In this document: piece by piece, positions 7,571 to 15,849 of the stretch
Layout of the letters: every line of letters starts with the position of its first letter
Numbering within the stretch: the first letter of the stretch is position 1
NCBI RefSeq assembly: GCF_050485565.1
Contig: NZ_JBJHBQ010000008.1
Span: 1 to 64,000 of the forward strand
DNA length: 64,000 bases
Origin: Glycocaulis sp050485565
GTDB taxonomy: Bacteria > Pseudomonadota > Alphaproteobacteria > Caulobacterales > Maricaulaceae
Reading direction: 5' to 3'
Program-made: the position numbers and the translations under genes
Notes under the pieces: generated by a model
What the model was told of the DNA's origin: nothing
Databases searched by the model: none
The model's input: the letters and a program-made list of their open reading frames with translations, nothing else

Positions 7571-10321
7571 TTAGAAAAAGCCCAGCGTGCCCGCTTGCGG
7601 GCTGCCTGCCATCAGCCGGTCCAGGCCGGCATTATAGTTGGCGAGCCGGGCCTGCATGTAGGCTGGGACCTGCCCGCCTTTCTTGCCCGCGCCCGGACCT
7701 TCCAGCAGCTGTTTGAGCGCCGGATCCTGCGTCAGCTCGCGCCAGGCGCGCTGGATCACGGCCATCGCATCGGTCAGGGCCTCGTTTGCGGCAATCGCGC
7801 CGTCGCGACTGGAAATATTGTAGCTGCCACCAAGCCTGAGCGAGAAGGAAGGCGGCGCGGCCGCGCTCTCATCGCGCGTACTCTTCTTGGTCAGCGATTT
7901 GCCGGTGATCGTGCCGGAGGGAAGCCCGAGGCTTTCCAGCGCATTCTGGCCGTCTGAGCCCGCTTTCAGCTCGATGCTGACCCCGTCGCGCGGGGTGATG
8001 CGCAGGAACTCTTCGCCCGTGCGCCGCCCGACGGCTGACGTACCGTTAAGCAGCAGGACCGCGTTCAGCTTGAAGGTTAGCGAGCGCATGGTCTCGTTCG
8101 CGTCGATCGTAATCTTCTGCGCGCGCCGGCCATTGACCGAAATGTAGAAATGGTCGCCTTCGCGCGCCGCGCTCTGGGCGGTCACCACCCGGCTGTCGGC
8201 ATAGACGATCTTGCCGCTCGGCAGGCCCAGCTTTGACAGGACCGAATCGCCCTGCGGATCAACGATAATGCCCGCGCCTTGCGAGACGCCGCCGCGCCCT
8301 GAAATCTGCTGCGTCCACTCATGCGCGCCGGTGGCCGCATCGAAACCGGCCGCGAACGCATTGCGCGTGCCGATCTGGTTTGCGCCGGGCAGTTCGCCAT
8401 TTGTCGTGCCGGACAGATAAACCTTGCCGCCCGACACCTGAATGCCGGTCGCGAGATCATCAACGCCGGTGCCGAGGAAAGTCGTGTAGCTGACCGAGGC
8501 GCTCGCCCCGTCCTCGATTTTCACGAGGAAGGCATCGCGCCCGCCTTCATTGGCTGCCAGAGGCGCGCTGGGCGCGAAAGCCGCGCCTGCGCCGCCGGTC
8601 AGATAGATCGCGCCATCATCATCCACGGTGATGGCCGTGATGCGCCCGCCGCCAAGCGCGCCCATATCCAGCGTCCAGACCGGATCACCGGTGCCGTCAT
8701 CGCCGGGCGCGAACTTGGTAACGACCGCCCGTCCGTCAACCTCGCTGGCGATCAGCAGGCCGCCATCCTGCGCCGTGGTGACGGCGCGTGCGCGTTCAAT
8801 CCCTGCGCTGGCCTCCACGCCGCGCGTATAGAGCACGCTGCCGTCTGCCCCGATCGCGCGGACATAGCCATCAAGGCTGCCCTGATTGGTCATGCCGCCA
8901 AAACTGCCGCGCGCTTCACCGACAACGAAAATCGTGCCGTCATCGCCAATGGTCACGGCGTTGGCACGGTCATCGCCGGCTGCGCCAAAGCGCTGGGCCC
9001 ATTGCTCCACGCCATCGGCATTGAATTTCACGACAAGGGAATCCTCGCCGCCCAGATCGTTCGTGCCGCCAAGCGCGCCTTTTACCGATCCCGCAACGAC
9101 GACATTGCCAGCGCTGTCCACGGCCACCGATGCGCCATTGGCCTCGCCCGCTGCACCCAGCACCCGGCTCCACACTTCCTTGCCGTTGGAATCGTAGCGC
9201 ATGAGGACCAGATCGGACTCGCCCTTGATATCCTGCCCGTTCACCGCCGAGCTGGTGCGGCCAACGACATAAATGCCGCCATCGGGGGCCTGCGTAATGG
9301 AATCGATGGTCAGCGGGTTGGCTGTTTCAGAGCTGCGCGTCTCGCCGCCCGGCAAAGGCACCTCGGTGATGGTACCGTCCGCTTCAATGCGCTGTGCAAA
9401 CTGGACAATGGGCGTGCCATCCAGCCCGGTGATTTTTGAGAGCTGACCAGCCGCGCTGTCGCCTGTCCCGGTCACGCCTGCCATGTAGATGGCCGGCTTG
9501 CCCTGCGGCGCAGAGAACGAGACCTGCTCGGTCAGCACGCCACTGATGCGCAGCGCCCAGTCATTGGCCGTGACGATGCCCGCAGGCCCCACCTCGCCCA
9601 CGCGGACAGCCGAAAAGCGGGTGATGATCTCCTGCTCTTCCAGCTTTGAATTGATGAAGTCGGTGACGTTGCCCATGGTGCGCGGCGTCGCGCCCATTTC
9701 GGACAGATCGATGGCGACATTGATGTCGCCGCCATTCTTGCGCACCGTCACCGTGAACTCGACATCGCCCTGGAAGGCCGTCACCGCCTGATCGGCCGGG
9801 CCTTTGTGAATGATGCCGGTTGTGTACTCGCTGATACCGCGGCTGACCGCGACTTCGCTCTCCGCCCGGGTAAGCTGGGTGTTCTTCAGAACGGAAATCT
9901 CGTCCAGCTTCAGCTTGGAAAAAAAGTCATCCATCTGGCCAAGACCTTCCTGGAAACGGCGGTTCCAGAAGGCCAGATCGGCCGGATTGGCATTGCGTTC
10001 ACTGGCCGCAGCGGCCAGCGATTGCAGCGCGCGAAGGCCGGTGAACATCGCGTAGAGCTTTTTCTCGTCCTGGCTGACATTCAGCTTGGAAAAAGCGCTG
10101 GCGTCTGAATCGAAGAAGCGGCCATTGGCCAGAACCGAGCGGCGCACCGCGTCCAGCGCCGTTACCTCGCCGCGCGGATCCCAGGGCGGTAGCACGTCCT
10201 TGTCGCGCGTGGAGCCTTGCGTCTGCTGTAAGGGCGCACGCGCGTTTGCCGCCGCATTGCGCGCAGCGTTCTGTGCGGAAAACCACGCACCCAGAACATC
10301 GCCTGACAGGCCAGCAATCAC
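7571..10321 (-). CDS. Large flagellum-associated beta-propeller protein (possible FlaEY counterpart)
   Basis: 916 residues, no signal peptide. Residues 1-150 are helical and hook/filament-like, starting with a segment rich in Ala, Asn and Gln. Residues about 340-680 contain five or more repeats of the D-D-G-x-I-Y-V-V-G type (PDGGIYVVGRT, SAGNVVVAGSVKG, DDGTIFVVGEARG, DDGAIYLTGGAG, SGGKVYLSGTTNG), i.e. an SBBP-type beta-propeller. Residues about 710-810 resemble the flagellin/FliD 'IN' motif (KITIDANETMRSLTFKLNAV), and LGLPSG occurs twice (699-704, 798-803). It sits beside pseB and near the flagellins. From memory, Caulobacter FlaEY is a protein of similar size needed for filament formation, but I cannot verify homology here. 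Confidence 0.55.
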   Translation of the reverse strand: MIAGLSGDVLGAWFSAQNAARNAAANARAPLQQTQGSTRDKDVLPPWDPRGEVTALDAVRRSVLANGRFFDSDASAFSKLNVSQDEKKLYAMFTGLRALQSLAAAASERNANPADLAFWNRRFQEGLGQMDDFFSKLKLDEISVLKNTQLTRAESEVAVSRGISEYTTGIIHKGPADQAVTAFQGDVEFTVTVRKNGGDINVAIDLSEMGATPRTMGNVTDFINSKLEEQEIITRFSAVRVGEVGPAGIVTANDWALRISGVLTEQVSFSAPQGKPAIYMAGVTGTGDSAAGQLSKITGLDGTPIVQFAQRIEADGTITEVPLPGGETRSSETANPLTIDSITQAPDGGIYVVGRTSSAVNGQDIKGESDLVLMRYDSNGKEVWSRVLGAAGEANGASVAVDSAGNVVVAGSVKGALGGTNDLGGEDSLVVKFNADGVEQWAQRFGAAGDDRANAVTIGDDGTIFVVGEARGSFGGMTNQGSLDGYVRAIGADGSVLYTRGVEASAGIERARAVTTAQDGGLLIASEVDGRAVVTKFAPGDDGTGDPVWTLDMGALGGGRITAITVDDDGAIYLTGGAGAAFAPSAPLAANEGGRDAFLVKIEDGASASVSYTTFLGTGVDDLATGIQVSGGKVYLSGTTNGELPGANQIGTRNAFAAGFDAATGAHEWTQQISGRGGVSQGAGIIVDPQGDSVLSKLGLPSGKIVYADSRVVTAQSAAREGDHFYISVNGRRAQKITIDANETMRSLTFKLNAVLLLNGTSAVGRRTGEEFLRITPRDGVSIELKAGSDGQNALESLGLPSGTITGKSLTKKSTRDESAAAPPSFSLRLGGSYNISSRDGAIAANEALTDAMAVIQRAWRELTQDPALKQLLEGPGAGKKGGQVPAYMQARLANYNAGLDRLMAGSPQAGTLGFF

Positions 10322-10496
10322 GTGTCGCTCCTGCGGACAGGATCGTCCACCAGCCAGTCTCGCAAACCATCACCAACAAAAGGTTAGCCCGCTGCGCATC
10401 TGCTCCTGCGGCGTCAATCAAGGCTAAGAGAGTGTTAACGGCTGCGGGCCGAAGGTTAACGCGCATTCGTGATTCGATATTTCCTTGTGAGGACAG
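10322..10496. promoter_or_regulatory. Divergent promoter region between the propeller gene and pseB
   Basis: 175 bp separate two divergent genes. The half nearest pseB is AT-richer and has two GTTAAC hexamers (10435-10440 and 10456-10461) flanking a GC-rich 15-mer. I could not identify a convincing sigma-54 or sigma-70 promoter in either direction. One near-match on the minus strand has its GG and GC elements nine rather than ten bases apart. Confidence 0.35.
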
Positions 10497-11588
10497 ATGA
10501 GCGCCACAGCGTCCAAAGCCACTGCCCCGGCCGCCGCGAAAGGCGATCTGGAGCCGCTCTTCCTGGGCCGGGATTTTCGCGCTCCGCGCATGAATCTCGA
10601 TGGTAGGACCGTGCTGATTACCGGCGGCACCGGCTCGTTCGGGCATCATTTCGTCCGCACTGTGATCGAGGAGTTCAAGCCAAAGAAACTCATCATCTTT
10701 TCGCGCGACGAGCTGAAACAGTATGAGATGGCGCAGCTTTTCCCGCCCGCGCAATATCCCTTCATGCGCTATTTCATCGGCGATGTGCGCGATGAGGGCC
10801 GGCTGGACATGGCGATGCGCGGGGTGGATGTGGTGATCCACGCTGCTGCGCTCAAACATGTGCCGATTGCCGAATACAACCCGTTTGAATGCATCCGCAC
10901 TAATGTGTTCGGCGCCGAAAATGTGGTGCGGGCGGCCATCAAGCGCGGCGTGAAGCATGTCTGCGCCCTGTCCACCGACAAGGCGGCCAACCCGATCAAT
11001 CTCTATGGCGCATCCAAGCTCGCCTCCGACAAAATATTCAGCGCGGCGCAGAACATTGGTGGCGAGGATGGTCCTATTTTCTCGGTGGTGCGCTACGGCA
11101 ATGTGGTGGGGTCGCGCGGCTCGGTCGTGCCCTTCTTCAACAAGCTGATTGCTGAAGGCGCAGACCATCTGCCGATCACAGACGAGCGCATGACCCGCTT
11201 CTGGATCACGCTCACCCAAGGGGTGAATTTCGTCCTTTCCTCGCTGGCCATGGCCAAGGGCGGAGAGATTTTCGTGCCGAAAATCCCCTCCATGCGCACG
11301 ACGGATCTGGCCCGCACACTCGCCCCCGGCCTCCCGCACAAGATTATCGGCATCCGCCCCGGCGAGAAGCTGCACGAGATCATGGTGCCAGAGGACGATG
11401 CCCGCTCAACGGTCGAGCTGGAAGACCGCTATGTCATCGTGCCCCCGCAGCGCACCACGCTGATGGCGCAATGGCTGGACGCGGGCGCAGCGGCCCCTGA
11501 CGGCTTCTCCTATGCCTCTGACAGCAATCCTGAGCGGCTGGACGCGCGCGCGCTGCAATCCCTGCTGGGGCAGGCGTTCGGGGGGTAG
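10497..11588 (+). CDS. pseB: UDP-GlcNAc 4,6-dehydratase (inverting), PseB/FlmA
   Basis: 363 residues. It is an extended short-chain dehydrogenase: nucleotide-binding TGGTGSFGHHFV near residue 42, then STDKAANPINLYGASKLASDK with the catalytic Y-x-x-x-K and the STDKAANP block specific to PseB/FlaA1-type dehydratases. PseB converts UDP-GlcNAc to a UDP-2-acetamido-2,6-dideoxy-L-arabino-hexulose, the first step of CMP-pseudaminate synthesis. The N-terminus has about 30 extra residues before the Rossmann fold; a start at 10590 would remove them but lacks a ribosome site, whereas GAGG lies just before 10497. It converges on pseC with 4 bp between stops. Confidence 0.93.
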   Translation: MSATASKATAPAAAKGDLEPLFLGRDFRAPRMNLDGRTVLITGGTGSFGHHFVRTVIEEFKPKKLIIFSRDELKQYEMAQLFPPAQYPFMRYFIGDVRDEGRLDMAMRGVDVVIHAAALKHVPIAEYNPFECIRTNVFGAENVVRAAIKRGVKHVCALSTDKAANPINLYGASKLASDKIFSAAQNIGGEDGPIFSVVRYGNVVGSRGSVVPFFNKLIAEGADHLPITDERMTRFWITLTQGVNFVLSSLAMAKGGEIFVPKIPSMRTTDLARTLAPGLPHKIIGIRPGEKLHEIMVPEDDARSTVELEDRYVIVPPQRTTLMAQWLDAGAAAPDGFSYASDSNPERLDARALQSLLGQAFGG

Positions 11589-11592
11589 CAGG

Positions 11593-12771
11593 CTACCCCA
11601 ACACCTCACCCAGCGCCGCACACACCCGCTCCACATCGCCCGCCTCCATCCGTGTGAAGAGCGGCAGCGATAATGTCTGCGCATAATGCGCCTCGGCCCC
11701 CGGCAGATGCAGAGCACCATAGCGCTGCACATAATAGGGCTGGGTATGGACCGGGATGTAGTGCACCTGTGTGCCGATACCGCGCTCTTTCAGGGCATGC
11801 ATCACGGCCGCGCGCGTGCGCCCGGCGGCCTCGAAATCGATTCCCACATTCATCAGATGCCGGCACGGATCGCTGCCTTGCGGATCGTCAGGCAAGCGCA
11901 CCAGCGGCGCGAGCGGGCGCAAGAGCTCGCGGTAGGAAGCCGTCAGCGCGCGGCGCTTCGCGGCGAACTGCGCCATGCGAGCAAGTTGCGATCGTCCAAG
12001 CGCGGCGTTGATGTCCGGCAAGCGGTAATTCCAGCCCAGAGACGCCATCTCATGATACCAGGGCTCGCCTGCGCCTTCGGCCCGCTCAAACCGCACCGCA
12101 TCGCGCTCAATACCGTGGCTGCGCTGGCGCGCCATGCGGGCAGCGAGATCGGAACTGTTCGTGGTCACCATCCCGCCCTCACCGGTGGTCAGCGATTTGA
12201 CCGGGTGGAAGGAGAAGCAGGCCGCATCGCTATGCGCGCATGATCCCACCATCGCGCCCGATGCGCCGCGCGAGGCGATGGCGTGGCAACTGTCTTCGAC
12301 AATCGCGAGGCCATGCTGGCGGGCGAGGCGGGCAATTGCCTCCATGTCGCACGGCACACCGGCCAGATGCACCGGCAGCACGGCCTTCGCCCTGCCGCCT
12401 GCCCGCTCCAGCGCGTCTGCCAACGTGTCAGCGGTCAGCAGGCCCGTCGCCGGGTCCACATCGGCAAACACAATCTCCGCCCCGCAATAGCGCGCGGCAT
12501 TGGCGGTCGCCATGAAGGTGATGGACGGGACAATGCAGACATCCCCCTCGCCCACCCCCAGCGCATCCAGCGCGAGGTGAAGCGCCGTCGTGCCATTGGA
12601 GCATGCAATGGCGTGGGCGGCCCCGGTGAACCGCGCAAACTCCGCCTCGAATGCGGGGATTTCCGGCCCGGTCGTCAGATAATCAGATTGCAGCGCGCGC
12701 ACGGCGGCGGCGATATCAACCTCGTCAATATCCTGGCGCCCATAGGCAAGGAAATCAGCCTGCTGCGTCAT
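11593..12771 (-). CDS. pseC: UDP-4-amino-4,6-dideoxy-GlcNAc-type aminotransferase, PseC/FlmB
   Basis: 392 residues of the DegT/DnrJ/EryC1 PLP aminotransferase family. It shows SNGTTALHLAL, VEDSCHAI (the aspartate that pairs with the PLP ring), and FHPVKSLTTGEGG with the Schiff-base lysine at residue 192, followed by MVTT. The C-terminal YIPVHTQPYY(V)QRYG stretch is typical of PseC. It transfers an amino group to C4 of the PseB product. Unusually it faces pseB tail to tail instead of following it in one operon, so the two first steps must be driven by separate promoters. Its start lies in a 576-bp gap shared with amt. Confidence 0.93.
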   Translation of the reverse strand: MTQQADFLAYGRQDIDEVDIAAAVRALQSDYLTTGPEIPAFEAEFARFTGAAHAIACSNGTTALHLALDALGVGEGDVCIVPSITFMATANAARYCGAEIVFADVDPATGLLTADTLADALERAGGRAKAVLPVHLAGVPCDMEAIARLARQHGLAIVEDSCHAIASRGASGAMVGSCAHSDAACFSFHPVKSLTTGEGGMVTTNSSDLAARMARQRSHGIERDAVRFERAEGAGEPWYHEMASLGWNYRLPDINAALGRSQLARMAQFAAKRRALTASYRELLRPLAPLVRLPDDPQGSDPCRHLMNVGIDFEAAGRTRAAVMHALKERGIGTQVHYIPVHTQPYYVQRYGALHLPGAEAHYAQTLSLPLFTRMEAGDVERVCAALGEVLG

Positions 12772-13347
12772 CGGGGTGCTCCGTAGCCCATCTCATGTTG
12801 CAGACCAGCATGGCGTGAGTCGCGCCCCTGCCATCGCCCGCCCGGTTTGCAGGCAGACGCGCTCTTGAGGCGAGCACAGAGAGCTGATTTGTCAGGAAAG
12901 GCTCTGAATCGGCAAGTCCATATTGACTCACCGGCGGGCGTGTCACGCGATGTTCATGCGGTTCTGGTGATCCGTATTTGCAGAAAAACTCGAGGCCGTG
13001 CTCGCACGGCCTCATTTCCTGTGTCTGCGAAGCATAGACTATCATCATAACTTCCAAGCCCCCAAGTATTGCGGCATTTTTACCACATTCTGCTGCGTTG
13101 CAGCGAAGCTGCGGCAATTAATGTTGCGGCGCACCAACAGCTGCGTAAAGCTAATGTGACAAAGCGCGGCGTCAGACCAGCGCGAAGCCTCTGCAATGCG
13201 ATCCCGCCAGCCGCGCGACCACGCGGAGGAGACGGTGTGATGCAGGCATATGCGGCAAACGGAAATCACGGCCCAGCCGGTACCGGACCGATCCCCTCTG
13301 CAAGCCTGCCGGAAACCGGCTTCAGAACACATTCAAGGGGATTATCA
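12772..13347. other. Long intergenic region between pseC and amt, with one strong hairpin
   Basis: 576 bp divergent region with no convincing gene. Open frames on both strands lack recognisable domains. It contains a perfect 9-bp stem (GAGGCCGTG 12992-13000, CACGGCCTC 13005-13013) with a CTCG loop. Read on the minus strand the stem is followed by GAGTTTTTC, the form of an intrinsic terminator, yet no minus-strand gene is seen just upstream. The stretch 13040-13160 is AT-richer than its surroundings and could hold the amt and pseC promoters; no clear sigma-54 site was found. Confidence 0.5.
12981..13013 (-). terminator. Orphan hairpin with minus-strand T-run
   Basis: A 9-bp perfect GC-rich stem with a four-base loop. 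On the minus strand five T residues follow shortly after the stem. No annotated minus-strand gene ends here, so it may terminate an unannotated small RNA transcribed from the amt side. Confidence 0.35.
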
Positions 13348-14718
13348 ATGAATTCAGATCAGATCGGCGCGCCCAGGCGTGCGCGTCCACTCGCCTGGGC
13401 TGGCGCGCTGGCACTCGGCGGCGCCCTGGCTTTCGCGGCGCCTGCCTCGGCGCAGGTGACCGATGAAGCCGCCTATATTTTCAACACGCTACTCTTCCTG
13501 ATTGGCGGCTTCCTCGTCATGTGGATGGCGGCCGGCTTTGCCATGCTGGAAGCGGGCTCGGTACGGGGCAAGCACGCTGCGGCCATCTGCCTGAAAAATA
13601 TCGGCCTTTATTCGATAGCCGGCATCATGTTCTACCTTGTTGGCTATAATCTGATGTATCTGGGCGTGGACCAGAGCGGGGGCTATTTCGGCATCCCCTT
13701 CCCGTGGTCGCCAGATGAGCTGACCGGCGACGAGATCATCGATGTCGCGGAAAACGGCTACTCGACCGCCTCTGACTGGTTCTTCCAGATGGTGTTCGTG
13801 GCCACCACCGCCTCCATCGTGTCCGGGGCAGTGGCCGAGCGCGTGCGCATCGGTGCTTTCTTCCTGTTCGTTGTCGCGCTGACCGCTGTCATCTACCCCA
13901 TTCAGGGTGCCTGGACATGGGGTGAAGGCTGGCTGGATGCTGCCGGTTTCTCCGACTTTGCGGGCTCCACCATTGTTCACTCGGTTGGCGGCTGGGCGGC
14001 ACTGGCCGGTGTCATCCTGCTGGGTGCACGCAGCGGGCGTTTTGTCGATGGCAAGGCGGTGGCGATGCACTCCTCCAGCCTGCCGCTGGCGACGCTTGGC
14101 ACATTTGTGCTGTGGCTCGGCTGGTTCGGCTTTAACGGTGCTTCGCAGCTGGCTCTGGGCTCTGCTGCCGATGCGACCGCCGTCGCGCAGATTTTCGCCA
14201 ACACCAACATGGCCGCTGCCGGCGGCGTTGTGGCCACCTATCTGCTCACGCTGGCTCTGGGACGCGGCAAGGCCAATCTCGGCGCGGTGCTGAACGGGGC
14301 ACTGGCCGGCCTGGTCTCGATCACCGCCGAGCCTCTTACTCCCACAATCGGGCAGGCCATCCTGTTCGGCGCGGTGGGCGGCGTTATCGCCACCTTTGGC
14401 GCGATCCTGCTGGAAAAGCTGCGTCTTGACGATGTGGTGGGGGCCATCCCCGTCCACCTGTTTGCCGGCATCTGGGGCACGATGATCGTGCCGCTGACCA
14501 ATCCCGATGCCAGCTTTGTCACCCAGGCAATCGGCGTGGGCGCCATCGGCGCGTTCGTGTTCACCGCCAGCTTTGTTGTTTTCCTGGTGCTGAAAATCAC
14601 CGTCGGCATCCGCCTGAAGCCTGATGAAGAGACGGTAGGCGGCGACTACACCGAGCTTGGCCACAGCGCCTATCCGGAGTTCCTGCCGGGAAAGGAGAAA
14701 GCCCCGGCAGCAACATGA
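13348..14718 (+). CDS. amt: Ammonium transporter (Amt family)
   Basis: 456 residues from the chosen start (AAGGGG ribosome site, then ATG at 13348; longer upstream frames lack homology). A signal-like segment (GALAFAAPASAQ) is followed by about eleven transmembrane helices. Amt signatures are present: AAGFAMLEAGSVR(G)K, FFQMVFVATTASIVSGAVAERV (phenylalanine gate region), DFAGSTIVHSVGGWAAL with the first pore histidine, WFGFNGAS, and VHLFAGIWG with the second. It conducts ammonium into the cell for nitrogen assimilation. No glnK/P-II gene is next to it, which is unusual for amt; a TorF-type porin follows downstream. Confidence 0.95.
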   Translation: MNSDQIGAPRRARPLAWAGALALGGALAFAAPASAQVTDEAAYIFNTLLFLIGGFLVMWMAAGFAMLEAGSVRGKHAAAICLKNIGLYSIAGIMFYLVGYNLMYLGVDQSGGYFGIPFPWSPDELTGDEIIDVAENGYSTASDWFFQMVFVATTASIVSGAVAERVRIGAFFLFVVALTAVIYPIQGAWTWGEGWLDAAGFSDFAGSTIVHSVGGWAALAGVILLGARSGRFVDGKAVAMHSSSLPLATLGTFVLWLGWFGFNGASQLALGSAADATAVAQIFANTNMAAAGGVVATYLLTLALGRGKANLGAVLNGALAGLVSITAEPLTPTIGQAILFGAVGGVIATFGAILLEKLRLDDVVGAIPVHLFAGIWGTMIVPLTNPDASFVTQAIGVGAIGAFVFTASFVVFLVLKITVGIRLKPDEETVGGDYTELGHSAYPEFLPGKEKAPAAT

Positions 14719-15041
14719 CGCAAATGGCGGACCGGGCGGGCCTCACCCCCTCCCGGCCGCCCTTCACCGGTCACACCGGGGCAGAACTGCCCGCGCCAGA
14801 AGCGGTTTCACCAACGCGCCCTACACCTGCCGGCCTACCTCGCAAGCCGGCAAAGAAGGCTCGTCCGAAAAAACAGCAGCGCCTGTTCCAGATGACCATT
14901 CTCGACCTGACCGGGTCCCCGCCTGCCCTGAAGGGCTGGCCGGTTCCGGTGCGGTACGGCGCGCGCACCAGCCTGACAGAGCGCACGCCCTTTCGAAACG
15001 GCCGGATGCGGGGCGGCCAGCCACACAATAAAGGGGATTAG
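14715..15041 (+). CDS. Possible small basic protein coupled to amt
   Basis: An open frame of 108 codons begins at ATGA overlapping the amt stop and ends 2 bp before the next gene, so it fills the entire amt-porin gap. The product is proline- and arginine-rich, has a lysine-rich patch (KPAKKARPKKQQR), no membrane segment and no domain I recognise. The ATGA overlap and perfect fit argue for a real gene; the composition, typical of a chance frame in GC-rich DNA, argues against. Left as a weak call. Confidence 0.3.
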   Translation: MTQMADRAGLTPSRPPFTGHTGAELPAPEAVSPTRPTPAGLPRKPAKKARPKKQQRLFQMTILDLTGSPPALKGWPVPVRYGARTSLTERTPFRNGRMRGGQPHNKGD

Positions 15042-15043
15042 AC

Positions 15044-15769
15044 ATGAAATATCTCAACACCTTGCAGGGCCGCACAGCCAGCCTTGCCGTACTGCTCGCC
15101 GTTTCGGCATCCGCCCTGGCTATCGCTCCGGCGGCTCATGCCAGGGACGGGCTGGAGATCGAGGCCAATGTGGCACTGGTAAGCGATTACCGCTTCCGCG
15201 GGGTCTCGCTCTCGGACAAGGACCCGGCCATCCAGGGCGGATTCGATATCAGCTTTGCCAGTGGCTTCTATGTTGGCACCTGGGCATCGAGCATCGAGCC
15301 GGTAGGCGCATCCGAGCTGGAGCTCGACCTCTATGCCGGGTTTGCCTTTGAGGCAGGCGGCGCTGAGTTCGATGTGGGCGCGCTGCTCTACACCTATCCG
15401 GGAGAATCCGATGCCCACTACTGGGAGTTCTACGGCTCTGTAGGCTTCACCACGGGCGCACTGGAATCCACCTTCGGTCTGGCCTACGCCCCCGAACAGG
15501 ACAATATCGGCGGCGAAGACAATCTCTACATCTTCTACGAGGCCGCCTATCCGCTGGGCGAGACCGGCCTCAGCCTGACCGGCTCGGTGGGATATGAAAC
15601 CGGAGCCTTTGGTGACCCCGATGGTGACGGCAATGACAAATGGGACTGGTCGCTGGGCGTGGCGTGGACCGCTCTCGGCGTCGACTGGTCGCTGGCCTAT
15701 ATCGACACCTCGGAGAATTTCCGTGAAGGCAATGCCACGGCAGTGCTGAGCATCTCCAAAGCATTCTAG
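15044..15769 (+). CDS. TorF-family putative outer-membrane porin
   Basis: 241 residues with a signal peptide (about residues 1-34, ending AAHA). Alternating aromatic/polar beta-strands follow: VALVSDYRFRGVSLSDKDPAIQGGFD, the signature start of the TorF/TIGR02001 family, then several WxxS/FYVGTW strands and a C-terminal strand ending in phenylalanine (AVLSISKAF), the outer-membrane insertion signal. Such proteins are frequently linked to amt genes and are presumed to let small solutes across the outer membrane. AAGGGG lies upstream of the start. A strong terminator follows. Confidence 0.87.
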   Translation: MKYLNTLQGRTASLAVLLAVSASALAIAPAAHARDGLEIEANVALVSDYRFRGVSLSDKDPAIQGGFDISFASGFYVGTWASSIEPVGASELELDLYAGFAFEAGGAEFDVGALLYTYPGESDAHYWEFYGSVGFTTGALESTFGLAYAPEQDNIGGEDNLYIFYEAAYPLGETGLSLTGSVGYETGAFGDPDGDGNDKWDWSLGVAWTALGVDWSLAYIDTSENFREGNATAVLSISKAF

Positions 15770-15795
15770 CCCGATACAGCGCGCTGAAATGCGAA

Positions 15796-15827
15796 GGGCG
15801 CGGCCTTGATGAGGCCGCGCCCTTTAT
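15796..15827 (+). terminator. Intrinsic terminator after the porin gene, possibly bidirectional
   Basis: GGGCGCGGCC (15796-15805) pairs perfectly with GGCCGCGCCC (15813-15822) around a seven-base loop and is followed by TTTATT on the plus strand. It lies between the convergent porin and first flagellin genes and may serve both. Confidence 0.75.
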
Positions 15828-15849
15828 TCGTCCCCCTCGGACGAAATCC

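Noticed and set aside
8321..9439. Long open frame opposite the beta-propeller gene
   Set aside because: Composition and lack of motifs mark it as a shadow of the real gene, which shows repeat structure in the other strand.
10435..10461. Pair of GTTAAC sites as a CtrA box before pseB
   Set aside because: CtrA half-sites are TTAA-N7-TTAA; the spacing here is 17 between TTAA cores.
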